A stretch of DNA of 64,000 nt, from positions 3,596,001-3,660,000 of the forward strand of contig NZ_CP031417.1 of NCBI RefSeq assembly GCF_003367395.1. The letters are read 5' to 3'. A program made the translations under genes and the position numbers. Under the pieces are notes generated by a model. It had not been told where the DNA came from. It worked only from the letters and a program-made list of their open reading frames with translations, and did not search any database. Of this stretch, positions 27,459-37,838 are shown piece after piece. The first letter of the stretch is position 1; each line of letters starts with the position of its first letter. The DNA comes from Pseudolabrys taiwanensis. Lineage in GTDB: Bacteria > Pseudomonadota > Alphaproteobacteria > Rhizobiales > Xanthobacteraceae.

Positions 27459-30275
27459 ATGGCCTCCCTAGCCCTCGAACGTGATGCCCGCCCCACCCTT
27501 GAGCCCACCGCCAAGGATCTCGGCGACCTGATCGATTCGACCGCGCTGATGGCCGACCTCGAGGCGCTGGCGGCTGCGCATACGGGCGGCGAGCGCGAGT
27601 TGCGAACGGTGCTGGCGCAGCGCCTGAAGGCTGCCCTTGTCGCCGGCAAGGCCAAGGCCGAGCAGCTCCTGCTCAAGGACCGCCGCGGCCGCCATTGCGC
27701 GGCGCGCATCTGCCACATGCAGGATGAGATCATCCGCATCCTGTTCGAATTCACGCGCAAGCATCTCTACCCGTCGCAGAACCCGTCCGAAGCCGAGCGC
27801 ATGGCGATTATCGCCACCGGCGGCTATGGCCGCGGCCTGCTCGCGCCGGGATCCGACATCGATCTGTTGTTCGTGTTGCCCTACAAGCAGACCGCCTGGG
27901 GCGAGTCGGTCGCCGAGGCGATCCTCTATTGCCTGTGGGACACCGGCCTGAAGGTCGGCCACGCCACACGCTCGATTGACGAGTGCATCCGCCAGTCGAA
28001 GGCGGACATGACCATCCGCACCGCCATTCTCGAAGCACGCTTCCTGCTCGGCGACCGGCCTTTGTTCGACGAGATGGTGACCCGCTTCGACAACGAGGTG
28101 GTGCGCAACACCGCGGCCGAATTCGTTGCCGCCAAGCTCGCCGAGCGCGAGGAACGTCATCGCCGTGCCGGCCAGTCACGTTATCTCGTCGAGCCGAACG
28201 TGAAGGACGGCAAAGGCGGCCTGCGCGACCTGCATACCTTGTTCTGGATCGCGAAGTACGTTTATCGCGTGCACGAGCCCGAAGAGCTGATCGAGCGCGG
28301 CGTCTTCGACAAGCAGGAATATCAGCTCTTCCAGCGCTGCGAAGATTTCCTATGGTCGGTGCGTTGCCATCTGCATTTCGTCACCGGCCGCCCGGAAGAG
28401 CGCTTGTCCTTCGATATCCAGCGCGAGATCGCGCAACGCCTCGGCTACACCGAGCATCCGGGTCAGCAGGATGTCGAGCGCTTCATGAAGCACTACTTCC
28501 TGATCGCCAAGGACGTCGGCGATCTGACCGCGATCGTGTGCGCCGAGCTCGAGGACAGCCACGCCAAGAGCACGCCGGTCCTGAGCCGCATGATGGCGCG
28601 CCTGCGGCCGGTCCGCCGCCACGAGATCTCCGGCACCAAGGACTTCATCGCCGAGCACAACCGTATTCTCTGCGCCAAGGCCAATGTCTTCGAGCGCGAT
28701 CCGGTCAATCTGATCCGGATCTTCCATCTGGCGCAGAAGCATAATCTCGCCTTCCATCCGGACGCGATGCGCGCGATCACGCGCTCGCTCAAGCTCATCG
28801 GCGCGGATCTGCGCGACAACGAGGAGGCCAACCAGCTCTTCCTCGAAATCCTGACATCGAAGAACGATCCCGAGACCGTGCTGCGGCGCATGAACGAAGC
28901 GGGCGTGCTCGGCCGCTTCGTGCCGGCCTTCGGCAAGGTCGTCGCCATGATGCAGTTCAACATGTATCACCACTACACGGTGGACGAGCACCTGTTGCGT
29001 TGCATCGGCGTGCTGGCGGAGATGGATCGCGGCGCGGGCACCGACACGCCGCTGTCGAACGAGCTCATCCATAAGATCCGGCCGGAGAACCGTGCCGTCC
29101 TCTACGTCGCGCTGTTCCTCCACGACATCGCCAAGGGGCGGCCCGAGGATCACTCGATCGCCGGCGCGCGCATCGCGCGGCGCTTCTGTCCGCGGCTCGG
29201 CCTGTCGGCTGCCGACACCGAGACGGTCGCTTGGCTGGTCGAGAACCACCTCGTGATGTCGAGCGTCGCGCAGTCGCGCGATCTGTCGGACCGCAAGACC
29301 ATCGAGAATTTCGCTGCCGTGGTGCAGACCGCGGAGCGCCTGAAGCTACTCACCATCCTGACCACCGCCGACATCAAGGCCGTTGGCCCCGGCGTCTGGA
29401 ACGGCTGGAAGGCGCAGCTCATCCGCACGCTCTATTACGAAACCGAGCCGGTGCTCACCGGCGGCTTCTCGGAAGTCAATCGCGCCCAGCGCGTCGAGAT
29501 GGCGCAGACGGAATTCCGCGAGGCGATGAAGGATTGGCGCCCCGAGCGGCTCGAGGCCTATATCGCCAAGCACTATCCGGCCTATTGGCTCAAGGTCGAC
29601 CTGCCGCACAAGATCGAGCATGCGCGCTTCGTGCAGTCGACCGAGGAGGCTGCCAAGACGCTCGCGACGATGGTCGGTTTCGACAATACGCGCGCGGTGA
29701 CCGAGCTGACCGTTTTCGCGCCCGACCACCCGTGGCTGCTGTCGATCATCGCCGGCGCCTGCGCCATGGCCGGCGCCAACATCGTCGACGCCCAGATCTA
29801 CACCACCACCGACGGCCGCGCGCTCGACACCATCGCGCTGTCGCGCGAGTTCGAGCGCGAGGACGACGAGGAACGGCGCGCGACGCGCATCGCCGATTCG
29901 ATCGAGAAGGCGCTGCGCGGCGAATTGCGGCTGCCCGATCTCGTCAGCAAGCGCGCCGCCTCGAAGGGCCGCATCAAGGCCTTTGCCGTCGAGCCGAACG
30001 TCACCATCAACAACCAGTGGTCGCACCGCTACACGATGGTGGAAGTCACCGGGCTCGACCGGCCCGGTCTGCTCTATGAGCTGACCGCGACCTTATCGAA
30101 GCTCAACCTCAACATTGGTTCCGCCCACGTCGCCACTTTCGGCGAACGCGCGGTCGACGTGTTCTACGTCACCGATCTGATGGGCGCGCAGATCACCTCG
30201 CCGACGCGCCAGGCCGCCATCAAGCGCGCGCTGATCGCGCTGTTCGCCGGCGAAGGCAAGGCCGGCGCCGCTTAA
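27459..30275 (+). CDS. glnD: Bifunctional [protein-PII] uridylyltransferase / UMP-removing enzyme
   Basis: 938 residues, usual size for alphaproteobacterial GlnD. The nucleotidyltransferase domain has GGYGRGLLAPGSDIDLLF (about residue 115). The GlnE-like middle region follows (NVKDGKGGLRDLHTLFWI), then the HD hydrolase domain (ALFLHDIAKGRPEDHS) and two C-terminal ACT domains (DHPWLLSIIAGACAMAGANI; GLDRPGLLYELTATLSKLNL). It senses glutamine and modifies PII to control nitrogen assimilation. ATG chosen at 27459, 241 bases after the divergent dehydrogenase. Confidence 0.97.
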   Translation: MASLALERDARPTLEPTAKDLGDLIDSTALMADLEALAAAHTGGERELRTVLAQRLKAALVAGKAKAEQLLLKDRRGRHCAARICHMQDEIIRILFEFTRKHLYPSQNPSEAERMAIIATGGYGRGLLAPGSDIDLLFVLPYKQTAWGESVAEAILYCLWDTGLKVGHATRSIDECIRQSKADMTIRTAILEARFLLGDRPLFDEMVTRFDNEVVRNTAAEFVAAKLAEREERHRRAGQSRYLVEPNVKDGKGGLRDLHTLFWIAKYVYRVHEPEELIERGVFDKQEYQLFQRCEDFLWSVRCHLHFVTGRPEERLSFDIQREIAQRLGYTEHPGQQDVERFMKHYFLIAKDVGDLTAIVCAELEDSHAKSTPVLSRMMARLRPVRRHEISGTKDFIAEHNRILCAKANVFERDPVNLIRIFHLAQKHNLAFHPDAMRAITRSLKLIGADLRDNEEANQLFLEILTSKNDPETVLRRMNEAGVLGRFVPAFGKVVAMMQFNMYHHYTVDEHLLRCIGVLAEMDRGAGTDTPLSNELIHKIRPENRAVLYVALFLHDIAKGRPEDHSIAGARIARRFCPRLGLSAADTETVAWLVENHLVMSSVAQSRDLSDRKTIENFAAVVQTAERLKLLTILTTADIKAVGPGVWNGWKAQLIRTLYYETEPVLTGGFSEVNRAQRVEMAQTEFREAMKDWRPERLEAYIAKHYPAYWLKVDLPHKIEHARFVQSTEEAAKTLATMVGFDNTRAVTELTVFAPDHPWLLSIIAGACAMAGANIVDAQIYTTTDGRALDTIALSREFEREDDEERRATRIADSIEKALRGELRLPDLVSKRAASKGRIKAFAVEPNVTINNQWSHRYTMVEVTGLDRPGLLYELTATLSKLNLNIGSAHVATFGERAVDVFYVTDLMGAQITSPTRQAAIKRALIALFAGEGKAGAA

Positions 30276-30435
30276 TGCGGTCCCTAACGGACTGAATTCA
30301 AAAGATAAATTTACGGCTGACGACGGCGTGATGGAACTCGGCCAAATGGGTCGCGTTTCCTTCCCGCACTCACAGTCGCCCGCAGTTCGTGCGCGGCGAC
30401 TTCACTGTCAGCACAGGACTTTGCGGGACGTCACC

Positions 30436-31929
30436 ATGGACGCCACGTTCGTACAATTGCCGCGCGCGAGTACCGGTATCTCGGGATTGGACGACATCCT
30501 GGGTGGCGGCTGGGCGCGTAGCCGGTTGCACCTCCTCGAAGGTGCCCCCGGCACCGGCAAGACGACCATCGCCCTGCAATTCCTGCTGGCGGGAGCGCAG
30601 GCTGGCGAAACCGGAATCTATATCAGTTTGGCGGAAACCGAACGCGAGTTGCGCGACGGCGCGCAATCGCATGGCTGGACGCTCAATGACAAGATCGAAG
30701 TGTTCGAACTCGTGCCGCCGGAAAGCGTGCTCGACCCCGCGCAGCATCAGAGTTTGCTGTACTCGTCCGATCTGGAGTTGGGCGAGGCGGTCACGCGCAT
30801 TTTTGACGCCATCGAACGACTGAAGCCGCAGCGCATCGTCATCGACAGTCTGTCGGAGATCAGGCTGCTCGCGCAGAGCTCGCTGCGTTATCGGCGGCAA
30901 ATCCTCGCGCTCAAGCATTACTTCGCGAAACACAACTCGACCGTGATCATGCTCGACGACCTGACGGGCGAGACTGTCGACCGGGCCGTGCACAGCATCG
31001 CGCATAGCGTGGTGCAGCTCGATCAATTGGCGCCGGTCTACGGCGCCGAACGTCGACGCATGCGCGTCGCCAAATGTCGCGGCCAGTCTTTCCGCGGCGG
31101 CTACCATGACTTCACCATTGCCGAAGAGGGCGTGCTCATTTTCCCGCGGCTGGTGGCCGCCGAACAACGCAAAGGCCACTCCGGCAAAACGCTCCTCAGT
31201 GGCGTCCCCGAACTCGACAGCCTGCTCGGCGGCGGCGTCCCCGTGGGCTCGAGCACGCTCATCATGGGGCCGTCGGGCACCGGCAAGACCCTTCTCACGC
31301 TGCAATTCCTTAAGGCCGCGGTCCAGCGCGGCGAACGCGCGGCATTGTTCGTCTTCGACGAAGAACTCGGGCTTCTGTTCTCGCGCGCCAAAAGCATGGA
31401 CATCGACCTGGGCGCGATGCGCGATGCCGGCGCGCTCCACGTTGCGCAGATGGACGCCGCCGAACTTTCGCCAGGCGAGTTCTCCCATCGCGTGCGGGCC
31501 GCGATGGACAGAGATAAAATCGGCACGGTCGCCATCGACAGCCTCAACGGCTATCAGGCCGCCATGCCGGAAGAGCAGTTCCTCACATTGCATGTTCACG
31601 AACTGCTGCAGTACCTGAACCGGCGCGGCGCCACGACCTTCCTCACGCTGGCGCAGTCCGGCATGGTCGGTGAAATGAAGGCGCCGGTCGACCTGACGTA
31701 TCTCGCCGACAGCGTGATCATGCTCCGCTATTTCGAGGCGCTCGGACGGGTCCGCCGCGCGATATCCGTGGTGAAAAAACGCGGCGGCGCCCATGAGGAC
31801 ACGATCCGCGAGTTCGCCATCAACGGCAACGGGCTGGTCATGGGCGAGCCGTTGCACCAGTTCCAGGGCGTTCTGCGTGGTGTGCCAACCTTCGTCGGAC
31901 AGGCCGAAAAGCTCATAACCACAACGTGA
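30436..31929 (+). CDS. KaiC-like double P-loop ATPase
   Basis: 497 residues from the ATG at 30436; an upstream in-frame start adds 36 residues without family resemblance. Two RecA/KaiC domains: STGISGLDDILGGG with GAPGTGKTTIALQF (about residue 40) and SGVPELDSLLGGG with GPSGTGKTLLTLQF (about residue 275). The cyanobacterial phosphorylation sites cannot be confirmed. It overlaps the following hybrid histidine kinase gene by four bases (GTGA), so the two proteins are coupled and probably form one signalling module. Such KaiC homologues in rhizobia are tied to stress or light/time signalling; function here is inference. Confidence 0.85.
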   Translation: MDATFVQLPRASTGISGLDDILGGGWARSRLHLLEGAPGTGKTTIALQFLLAGAQAGETGIYISLAETERELRDGAQSHGWTLNDKIEVFELVPPESVLDPAQHQSLLYSSDLELGEAVTRIFDAIERLKPQRIVIDSLSEIRLLAQSSLRYRRQILALKHYFAKHNSTVIMLDDLTGETVDRAVHSIAHSVVQLDQLAPVYGAERRRMRVAKCRGQSFRGGYHDFTIAEEGVLIFPRLVAAEQRKGHSGKTLLSGVPELDSLLGGGVPVGSSTLIMGPSGTGKTLLTLQFLKAAVQRGERAALFVFDEELGLLFSRAKSMDIDLGAMRDAGALHVAQMDAAELSPGEFSHRVRAAMDRDKIGTVAIDSLNGYQAAMPEEQFLTLHVHELLQYLNRRGATTFLTLAQSGMVGEMKAPVDLTYLADSVIMLRYFEALGRVRRAISVVKKRGGAHEDTIREFAINGNGLVMGEPLHQFQGVLRGVPTFVGQAEKLITTT

Positions 31930-33632
31930 GCGAGTGGTCCGCCATGCAGGTGAACGTCAAAACGGCAACATCCCTCGCCACCGCCACCGAGCGGGTCTTG
32001 GTGCTCGCGCCCAGTGGCCGCGACGCCGGCGTCGCGCGCGACATTCTCGAGGATGCGGGCATCGCCGTCGAAATCTGCCGCGATCTCGAGGCCCTTCTGG
32101 CCCGACTCGATGAGGGCGCCGAGGCCGCCGTCGTCACCGAGGAAGTGCTTCGCGGCGATGCGCGCGGCCTCATACGCTGGGTTTCCGAGCAGCCGGCCTG
32201 GTCGGACTTCCCATTCATTGTGCTGACGCGTCACGGCGGCGGCATCGAACGCAACCCGCATGCGGCGCAAGTCACCGCGGCATTGGGCAATGTGAGCTTT
32301 CTCGAGCGGCCGTTTCACCCGACCACCCTGGTGAGCGTGGTGCAAAACAACCTGCGCGGCCGCCGCCGTCAGTATGAGTGCCGCCGTCTCAACGAAGAAC
32401 TGGAACTGCGCGTACAGGAACGGACGGCCGAACTGGCGCAAGCAAACGGTCAATTGCGCTCGCAAATGGAGGAGCGGGAGCGTGTGGAGATGACGCTGCG
32501 TCAGATGCAGCGGCTCGAAGCGGTCGGTCAGCTGACCTCCGGCGTCGCCCACGACTTCAATAATCTGCTCACCGTCGTCCTGGGCAACATCAATTTCCTC
32601 GACAAGAAGTTCACCGAACACGGCATCGACGGCAAGATGGCCCAGCGGCTCGGCTACATGCGCACGGCGGCCGAGCGCGGCGCCAAGCTCACGGACCATC
32701 TGCTGTCCTTCTCCCGGCGACAGCGGTTGCAGCCGAAGGCGCTGGACCTCTCCGGCACCGTCGGCAACATGCGGGACCTGCTGCAGAGCACGATCGGCGG
32801 CTCGGTCCGTATCGAAATGCGGCTTGCGGCGGCGCTATGGCCGGCCTTCGTCGATCCAACCCAGTTGGAATTGGCTGTGCTCAACCTCGCCATCAATGCC
32901 CGAGACGCACTCGGCGCGGACGGCACAATCGAACTATCGACCGCCAATGTGACCTTGCGAGCGCCGCGGGCCCCGGAGGAGCCGGCCGCCGGCGACTATG
33001 TCGAGGTCTGTGTCAGCGACGATGGCCACGGCATGACCGCGGAGGTGCGGGCGAAAGTTTTCGAACCCTTCTTCACCACCAAAGAGATTGGCAAAGGCTC
33101 GGGCCTCGGCTTGAGCCAGGTGCTCGGCTTTGCCAAGCAGTCCGGCGGCGGCATCCGTCTCAATTCGACTCCGGGTCGCGGCACATCGGTTCACATCTAC
33201 CTTCCGCGCGCGCACATAAGTGCGGACGAGTCCGACGTGGCACCGGCTGTCGCGCCCGTGCCGGAACGAGCTGGCGGCCGTATTCTGCTGGTCGACGATG
33301 ACAACGCCGTACGCGAAGTCACCGCCGCAATGCTGGATGAGCTCGGCTATCAAGTGATCGAAGCCGGCAGCGGACCGTCGGCTCTTCAGCTGCTGGATGA
33401 CCGCACACACTGCGACCTCATCATCATCGACTTCGCGATGCCGGGCATGAGCGGTGCCGAGCTGGCACGTCGCGTAAAAGCGCGACGACCCGAATTACCC
33501 GTCTTGTTTGTGACCGGGTTCGCCGAGCGGAGCGCCCTGGCCGGTGTGCAAGACGGCCATATCATCGGGAAGCCGTTTGTCACCGGCGAACTGGCGGAAA
33601 AGGTCCAGCGGGCGCTGGCCGGCACCCTCTGA
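31926..33632 (+). CDS. Hybrid sensor histidine kinase with C-terminal receiver domain
   Basis: 568 residues from a GTG overlapping the KaiC-like gene. Order: an N-terminal receiver-like domain (about 20-140) in which the usual phospho-accepting aspartate position reads VVTEEVL and seems lost; a coiled coil (RRLNEELELRVQERTAELAQ); HisKA with the phospho-histidine in GVAHDFNNLL; HATPase (NLAINARDAL, GHGMTAEV, GKGSGLGLSQ); and a receiver domain with DDDN and the aspartate in IIDFAMPGMSG. No membrane segments, so cytosolic. Probably reads the state of the KaiC-like partner. Confidence 0.88.
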   Translation: MSEWSAMQVNVKTATSLATATERVLVLAPSGRDAGVARDILEDAGIAVEICRDLEALLARLDEGAEAAVVTEEVLRGDARGLIRWVSEQPAWSDFPFIVLTRHGGGIERNPHAAQVTAALGNVSFLERPFHPTTLVSVVQNNLRGRRRQYECRRLNEELELRVQERTAELAQANGQLRSQMEERERVEMTLRQMQRLEAVGQLTSGVAHDFNNLLTVVLGNINFLDKKFTEHGIDGKMAQRLGYMRTAAERGAKLTDHLLSFSRRQRLQPKALDLSGTVGNMRDLLQSTIGGSVRIEMRLAAALWPAFVDPTQLELAVLNLAINARDALGADGTIELSTANVTLRAPRAPEEPAAGDYVEVCVSDDGHGMTAEVRAKVFEPFFTTKEIGKGSGLGLSQVLGFAKQSGGGIRLNSTPGRGTSVHIYLPRAHISADESDVAPAVAPVPERAGGRILLVDDDNAVREVTAAMLDELGYQVIEAGSGPSALQLLDDRTHCDLIIIDFAMPGMSGAELARRVKARRPELPVLFVTGFAERSALAGVQDGHIIGKPFVTGELAEKVQRALAGTL

Positions 33633-33633
33633 C

Positions 33634-35232
33634 TTAGCTTTGGGTCTCCAACGCGCGCTTCAGCCGGCGGATGATGACGCCACGCGCACGGTCGTCCGCC
33701 GCCTGCTCGACCGCGGCGTTGATGTCGAGGATGAGCCGCGACATGTCGTTGTGCCAGTCGAGCGCGACCACAGCCTCGGGCATCAGGCGCCGGCGATGCG
33801 TGCCGTCGATCGGCGTCGGCGCCTTGGTCGTCAATTCGTAGATGTCGTCGAGGATCGGGATGAACACGTTGGCGGCGGGGACCGTGCGCTCGCCGATGCG
33901 GGCGGACAGGCCGTCGAGCTCCGGTTGTTCGCCGTGCGTCAGGAATACGCCGCGCGTGATCGGCCGCCGCGAGGCGATCCAGCGCGCGAGCTCCGGTCCG
34001 TCTGCGTGCCCGGAGTATTCGTCGATGCGGCGGATGCGCGCGGCGACTTTGATCTCCTCACCCTGGATGCGCACGGCCTTGGCGCCGTCATTGAGAAAAC
34101 GCCCGAGCGTGCCCTGCGCCTGGAAACCCGTGAGCAACACGGTTGCCGAACGCTGCCACAACCATTGCTTCAAGTGATGGCGGATGCGGCCGGCGTCGCA
34201 CATGCCGCTCGCCGCAATGATGATGTGGAAGCCGGTGAACTTGGCGATCGCCTTGCTCTCCTCCACCGTCTCGGTGGCGTGCAGATGCGGCGACGACAGC
34301 AGCCGGTCGATATTGACGTCGGCCTGCAAGGACTCGGTGTGCTGCCGGAAAACTTCAGTCGCGCGGATGGCGAGCGGCGAATCGAGGAAGATCGGCCCGT
34401 CTGGAATCTCACCGCGCTCCATCAAGTCGACGAGATCGACGATCAGCTCCTGCGTACGCTCGACCGCAAAGGCCGGGATGAGCAGCGCACCGCCCGCCTT
34501 GTGCGCATCGCGCACCTCCTCCGCCAGACGTGCGCGGCGGCTGGCCGCCGTCACCGGCGGCCGATCACGATCGCCGTAGGTCGATTCGCAGACGACGTAA
34601 TCGAGATTGGCCGGCGCCTCAGGGTCGGGCTCGAGCAATTTGGCATCCGGGCCGATGTCGCCCGACAGAAGCAGGCGCAGCGGCGCTCCATCTTTGCCCC
34701 CATCTTCGAACTCGAGCTCGATCGAGGCCGAGCCGAGCAAATGCCCCGCGTTCCAATAGCGCGCCCGCACACCACTCATCACCTGAAACCAATGCTCGTA
34801 TTCGACGGCGCGGAAGGAATCGAGCGATGCGATAGCATCGACCTTGGTGTAAATCGGCGAGACCGTCGCGCGGCCCCGCGCGGCACTGCGGCGATTGAGC
34901 GAGACGACTTCCGATTCCTGGATGCTGCCGGCGTCCGGCAGCATGTACGAACATAGGTCGATGGTACCGCGCGTCGCGTAGATCGGACCGGTGAAGCCTT
35001 CGCGCGTCAGCTTCGGCAACAGGCCGCTATGGTCGATATGCGCATGCGTGAGCAGCACGGCATGGATTTCGGCGGGCCGGAAGGGAAAGGCGCCATAATT
35101 GAGCGTCTTGAGCGTCTTCGAGCCCTGGAACATGCCGCAATCGACCAGCATGCGCCCAGCCGCGGTTTCGAACAGATAGCACGATCCGGTCACGGTGCGG
35201 GACGCACCGCAAAAGCGCAAAGTCACACTCAT
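33634..35232 (-). CDS. Beta-CASP metallo-beta-lactamase-fold RNase/hydrolase
   Basis: 532 residues. Metal-binding motif LTHAHIDHSGLLPKL (about residue 60), then the beta-CASP insert and the RMMBL-type end (IRRIDEYSGHADGPELARWI; VFLTHGEQPELDGL). This class includes exo/endo-ribonucleases such as YbaC/Ysh1-like proteins. It is the last gene of a three-gene minus-strand operon; its start overlaps the preceding stop by four bases. The context of a nucleoside phosphorylase and a PRPP-synthase-like protein suggests RNA breakdown feeding nucleotide salvage. Confidence 0.85.
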   Translation of the reverse strand: MSVTLRFCGASRTVTGSCYLFETAAGRMLVDCGMFQGSKTLKTLNYGAFPFRPAEIHAVLLTHAHIDHSGLLPKLTREGFTGPIYATRGTIDLCSYMLPDAGSIQESEVVSLNRRSAARGRATVSPIYTKVDAIASLDSFRAVEYEHWFQVMSGVRARYWNAGHLLGSASIELEFEDGGKDGAPLRLLLSGDIGPDAKLLEPDPEAPANLDYVVCESTYGDRDRPPVTAASRRARLAEEVRDAHKAGGALLIPAFAVERTQELIVDLVDLMERGEIPDGPIFLDSPLAIRATEVFRQHTESLQADVNIDRLLSSPHLHATETVEESKAIAKFTGFHIIIAASGMCDAGRIRHHLKQWLWQRSATVLLTGFQAQGTLGRFLNDGAKAVRIQGEEIKVAARIRRIDEYSGHADGPELARWIASRRPITRGVFLTHGEQPELDGLSARIGERTVPAANVFIPILDDIYELTTKAPTPIDGTHRRRLMPEAVVALDWHNDMSRLILDINAAVEQAADDRARGVIIRRLKRALETQS

Positions 35233-36119
35233 AGGCTGATTTCCTTGGTCAGCGCGGCGGCGAGAACGTCGTCGAGCGGGATGGCATTGGTCGGGTGCGG
35301 CACGCTCGAGGTCGAGTGCACGCTGCGAATGCCGATGCGGTGGAAGTCCTTGATCATTTCCGGGGGAAATAGCGCGTGCACAATGACGGCATCGATCGTC
35401 GCGGCATGCGCGTCGCGCAAAGCTTTCGCCGCCACCGTCAGCGTGCCGCCGGACGACACGATGTCGTCGACGAGCAGCGCCGGCCGTCCCTTGAACAACT
35501 CCGGATCGGGGAAGGTGATCTGGACCGAACGGTCGCCGCCGCGCGTCTTGCGGCCGACCGCAAAGGCAAGCCCCAGTTTATCGCCCAGCGCACCGACCCA
35601 TGGCGCGGATTCTTCGTCCGGCCCGACGACGACCGTGCTCCAGTCGACGCCACGCAAAGCGGTAGCGATCGCCGGCATTGCCGACAGGTCCTCAGCCTCG
35701 ATGCCCGGAAACACCGTTCGGATGTCGTGCGTGCGATGCAGATGCGCATCGACTGTAACGACACGATCGACTGTCGCGGCAATCAGATTGCCGATAGCCT
35801 TCTGGCTGACCGCCTCGCCGTCATGGAAGGCCTTGTCCTGCCGCATGTAGCAGAGATATGGCGCGACCAGCACCAGCCGTTTGGCGCCGCCGCGGCGCAA
35901 CGCCTCGGCCGCGAGCAGCAGCGCAATCAGCTTGTCATTGGGATGATCGAGCGGCGCATAAAGGATGACGCACGGCGCCGCCGGCCCGACGGTCACGCGC
36001 AGTTCGCCGTCGGGAAAGCGATGCACGCCGACGACGTGAAGCGGTACGCCAAGCTTGTTCGCCAGCCGCGCGGCATCGGCCGCGCCCTCGGGCAGACACT
36101 GAATTACGGTACCGCTCAC
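35229..36119 (-). CDS. Ribose-phosphate pyrophosphokinase-like protein
   Basis: 296 residues, slightly short for bacterial PrsA. PRPP-synthetase features are [20 protein letters not shown] (ATP loop), the PRPP-binding loop [20 protein letters not shown] and [11 protein letters not shown]. The length and divergent N-terminus ([18 protein letters not shown]) resemble the archaeal-type or secondary PRPP synthetases found in salvage operons, unlike the housekeeping enzyme. Overlaps both flanking genes by four bases, so strictly co-translated. Confidence 0.85.
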   Translation of the reverse strand: MSGTVIQCLPEGAADAARLANKLGVPLHVVGVHRFPDGELRVTVGPAAPCVILYAPLDHPNDKLIALLLAAEALRRGGAKRLVLVAPYLCYMRQDKAFHDGEAVSQKAIGNLIAATVDRVVTVDAHLHRTHDIRTVFPGIEAEDLSAMPAIATALRGVDWSTVVVGPDEESAPWVGALGDKLGLAFAVGRKTRGGDRSVQITFPDPELFKGRPALLVDDIVSSGGTLTVAAKALRDAHAATIDAVIVHALFPPEMIKDFHRIGIRSVHSTSSVPHPTNAIPLDDVLAAALTKEISL

Positions 36120-37648
36120 CGCGCGCTCCCGCCGTCGCGCGGGCCGATCGCGTAGCCGGAATCGGCGTTCGCCGCGGCAACCGCCAGATCGAACTCGGCC
36201 TGCTCGACCGCATGGATGCGATAGAGCGGCTCGCCCTGCTCGACCCGGTCGCCGATCTTCTTGAACAGTCTGATGCCGGCGCCCTTGTCGATCGGCGCGC
36301 CGGCGCTGCGCGCCAGGCGGTTGAAGCGCAGGCAGTCGATCGCCTGCACGATGCCGTCGCGCTCGGCCTTGATGTCAGCCGCGAGCGTGCCGACCGTCGT
36401 AGAGCAGCCGGACGGGCCCTGCGCGTCGATGATCTTGTGCATCTGCTTGAGCGCGGCACCGCTGTCGAGCAGCTCGCGCGCCCGCGCATAACCTTTGCCG
36501 CCGCGCATCTCCGGATCGTAGTCGATGAGATGCGCGGCAAGCCGCAGCGACTTCTCGCGCAAGTCCTTGGGCGCCAAGGGATCGTTCGACAGCACCGCCA
36601 TGACGTCCTGCGCCTCCAGCACCGGCCCGATGCCGTTGCCGATCGGCTGGCGCCCATCGGTGGTGATCACCTCGACGGCGATGCCGAAATGATCGCCGAC
36701 GAACTCGAACAGCTTGCGCAGACGCATCGCATCCATCGCGGTCGCGAGCTTGGCCGACGGGCCGACCGGCAGATCGATCAGCAGATGCGTCGAACCGGCG
36801 GCGAGCTTCTTCGACATGATCGACGCCACCATCTGCTCGCGCGTATCGAGCGAGAGCGGGCGCTCGACCGAAATGAGGATATCGTCGGCCGGCGACAGGT
36901 TCACGTGGCCGCCCCAGACGAGACAGCCGTGGCAGGTGTTCACCACCTCGCGCATTTCATCGACGCCGAGATCGACGCGCGCCAGCACTTCCATCGTGTC
37001 GGCCGTGCCGGCCGGCGAGGTGATGGCGCGCGACGACGTCTTCGGGATGGTGAGCCCGTGCGCCGCGACGATCGGCACCACCACCATCGACGTGCGGTTG
37101 CCCGGGATGCCACCGATGCAGTGCTTGTCGACGACCATCGGCCGGTCCCATTTGAGCTCGGTGCCGGCATCGGCCATCGCGCGCGACAGCGACAGCAACT
37201 CGCCGCTGGTCATGAAGCTCGCCGACGAGATCAGGAAAGCCGCGATCTCCATGTCCGAGTAGCGATAGTGCGAGATGTCGTCGATGATGGCGCCGATTTC
37301 CGCCGGCTGCAGCGAGTGGCCTTGGATCTTCGCACGCACATAGTCGAGGCTTTCGGGCGGCGTCGCCGGCTTGACCGACACCAGCCCGCCGACCGGCTGG
37401 CCGAAGCGGCGGAACGCCGGCTCCGACAGCCCGAGTTCGTCGGGGCCGACCATGCCGTCGTCGGTGAGCAGCAGCGTCGCCAGCAGTTCGCGGTCGCCGG
37501 CCTTGAGTTCGACGCGGGAGAAGCCGCGGAATACGTCCGGCCGCAGCGCGACCGACCGGCGCGAGAGCACCACCACGTTCTCGCGGCCGGTATCGAGATT
37601 GACCCGCCTGATCTTCAGGCGCGGCGGCTTGTCGGTGCTGGCGTCCAT
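36116..37648 (-). CDS. Thymidine phosphorylase family protein, AMP-phosphorylase-like long form
   Basis: 510 residues, longer than classical DeoA (about 440) because of an N-terminal domain of about 85 residues. The signature [20 protein letters not shown] followed by [20 protein letters not shown] matches the archaeal AMP phosphorylase/ARCH_P_rylase subgroup. It would release a base from a nucleoside or nucleoside monophosphate, giving ribose-1-phosphate or ribose-1,5-bisphosphate. First gene of the operon with the PRPP-synthase-like and beta-CASP genes. Substrate (nucleoside versus NMP) not provable by reading. Confidence 0.85.
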   Translation of the reverse strand: MDASTDKPPRLKIRRVNLDTGRENVVVLSRRSVALRPDVFRGFSRVELKAGDRELLATLLLTDDGMVGPDELGLSEPAFRRFGQPVGGLVSVKPATPPESLDYVRAKIQGHSLQPAEIGAIIDDISHYRYSDMEIAAFLISSASFMTSGELLSLSRAMADAGTELKWDRPMVVDKHCIGGIPGNRTSMVVVPIVAAHGLTIPKTSSRAITSPAGTADTMEVLARVDLGVDEMREVVNTCHGCLVWGGHVNLSPADDILISVERPLSLDTREQMVASIMSKKLAAGSTHLLIDLPVGPSAKLATAMDAMRLRKLFEFVGDHFGIAVEVITTDGRQPIGNGIGPVLEAQDVMAVLSNDPLAPKDLREKSLRLAAHLIDYDPEMRGGKGYARARELLDSGAALKQMHKIIDAQGPSGCSTTVGTLAADIKAERDGIVQAIDCLRFNRLARSAGAPIDKGAGIRLFKKIGDRVEQGEPLYRIHAVEQAEFDLAVAAANADSGYAIGPRDGGSAR

Positions 37649-37838
37649 GCGGTTCCCGTTCTCAAGAGTTGCGGAACAGGATACGGCCGGGCGGTCCTCG
37701 CGGGCTTGATCCAGGTCATATGGAACAGGCTGATTTTGAAGCCGAATTCCCGCTTAACACCGCCTTAAACCGCGGCCTCTAGCGTGCCTTTTGGGGACCG
37801 GCGGCGTTCATGACCGACCGGCATGTTTTGGGTTGCGT

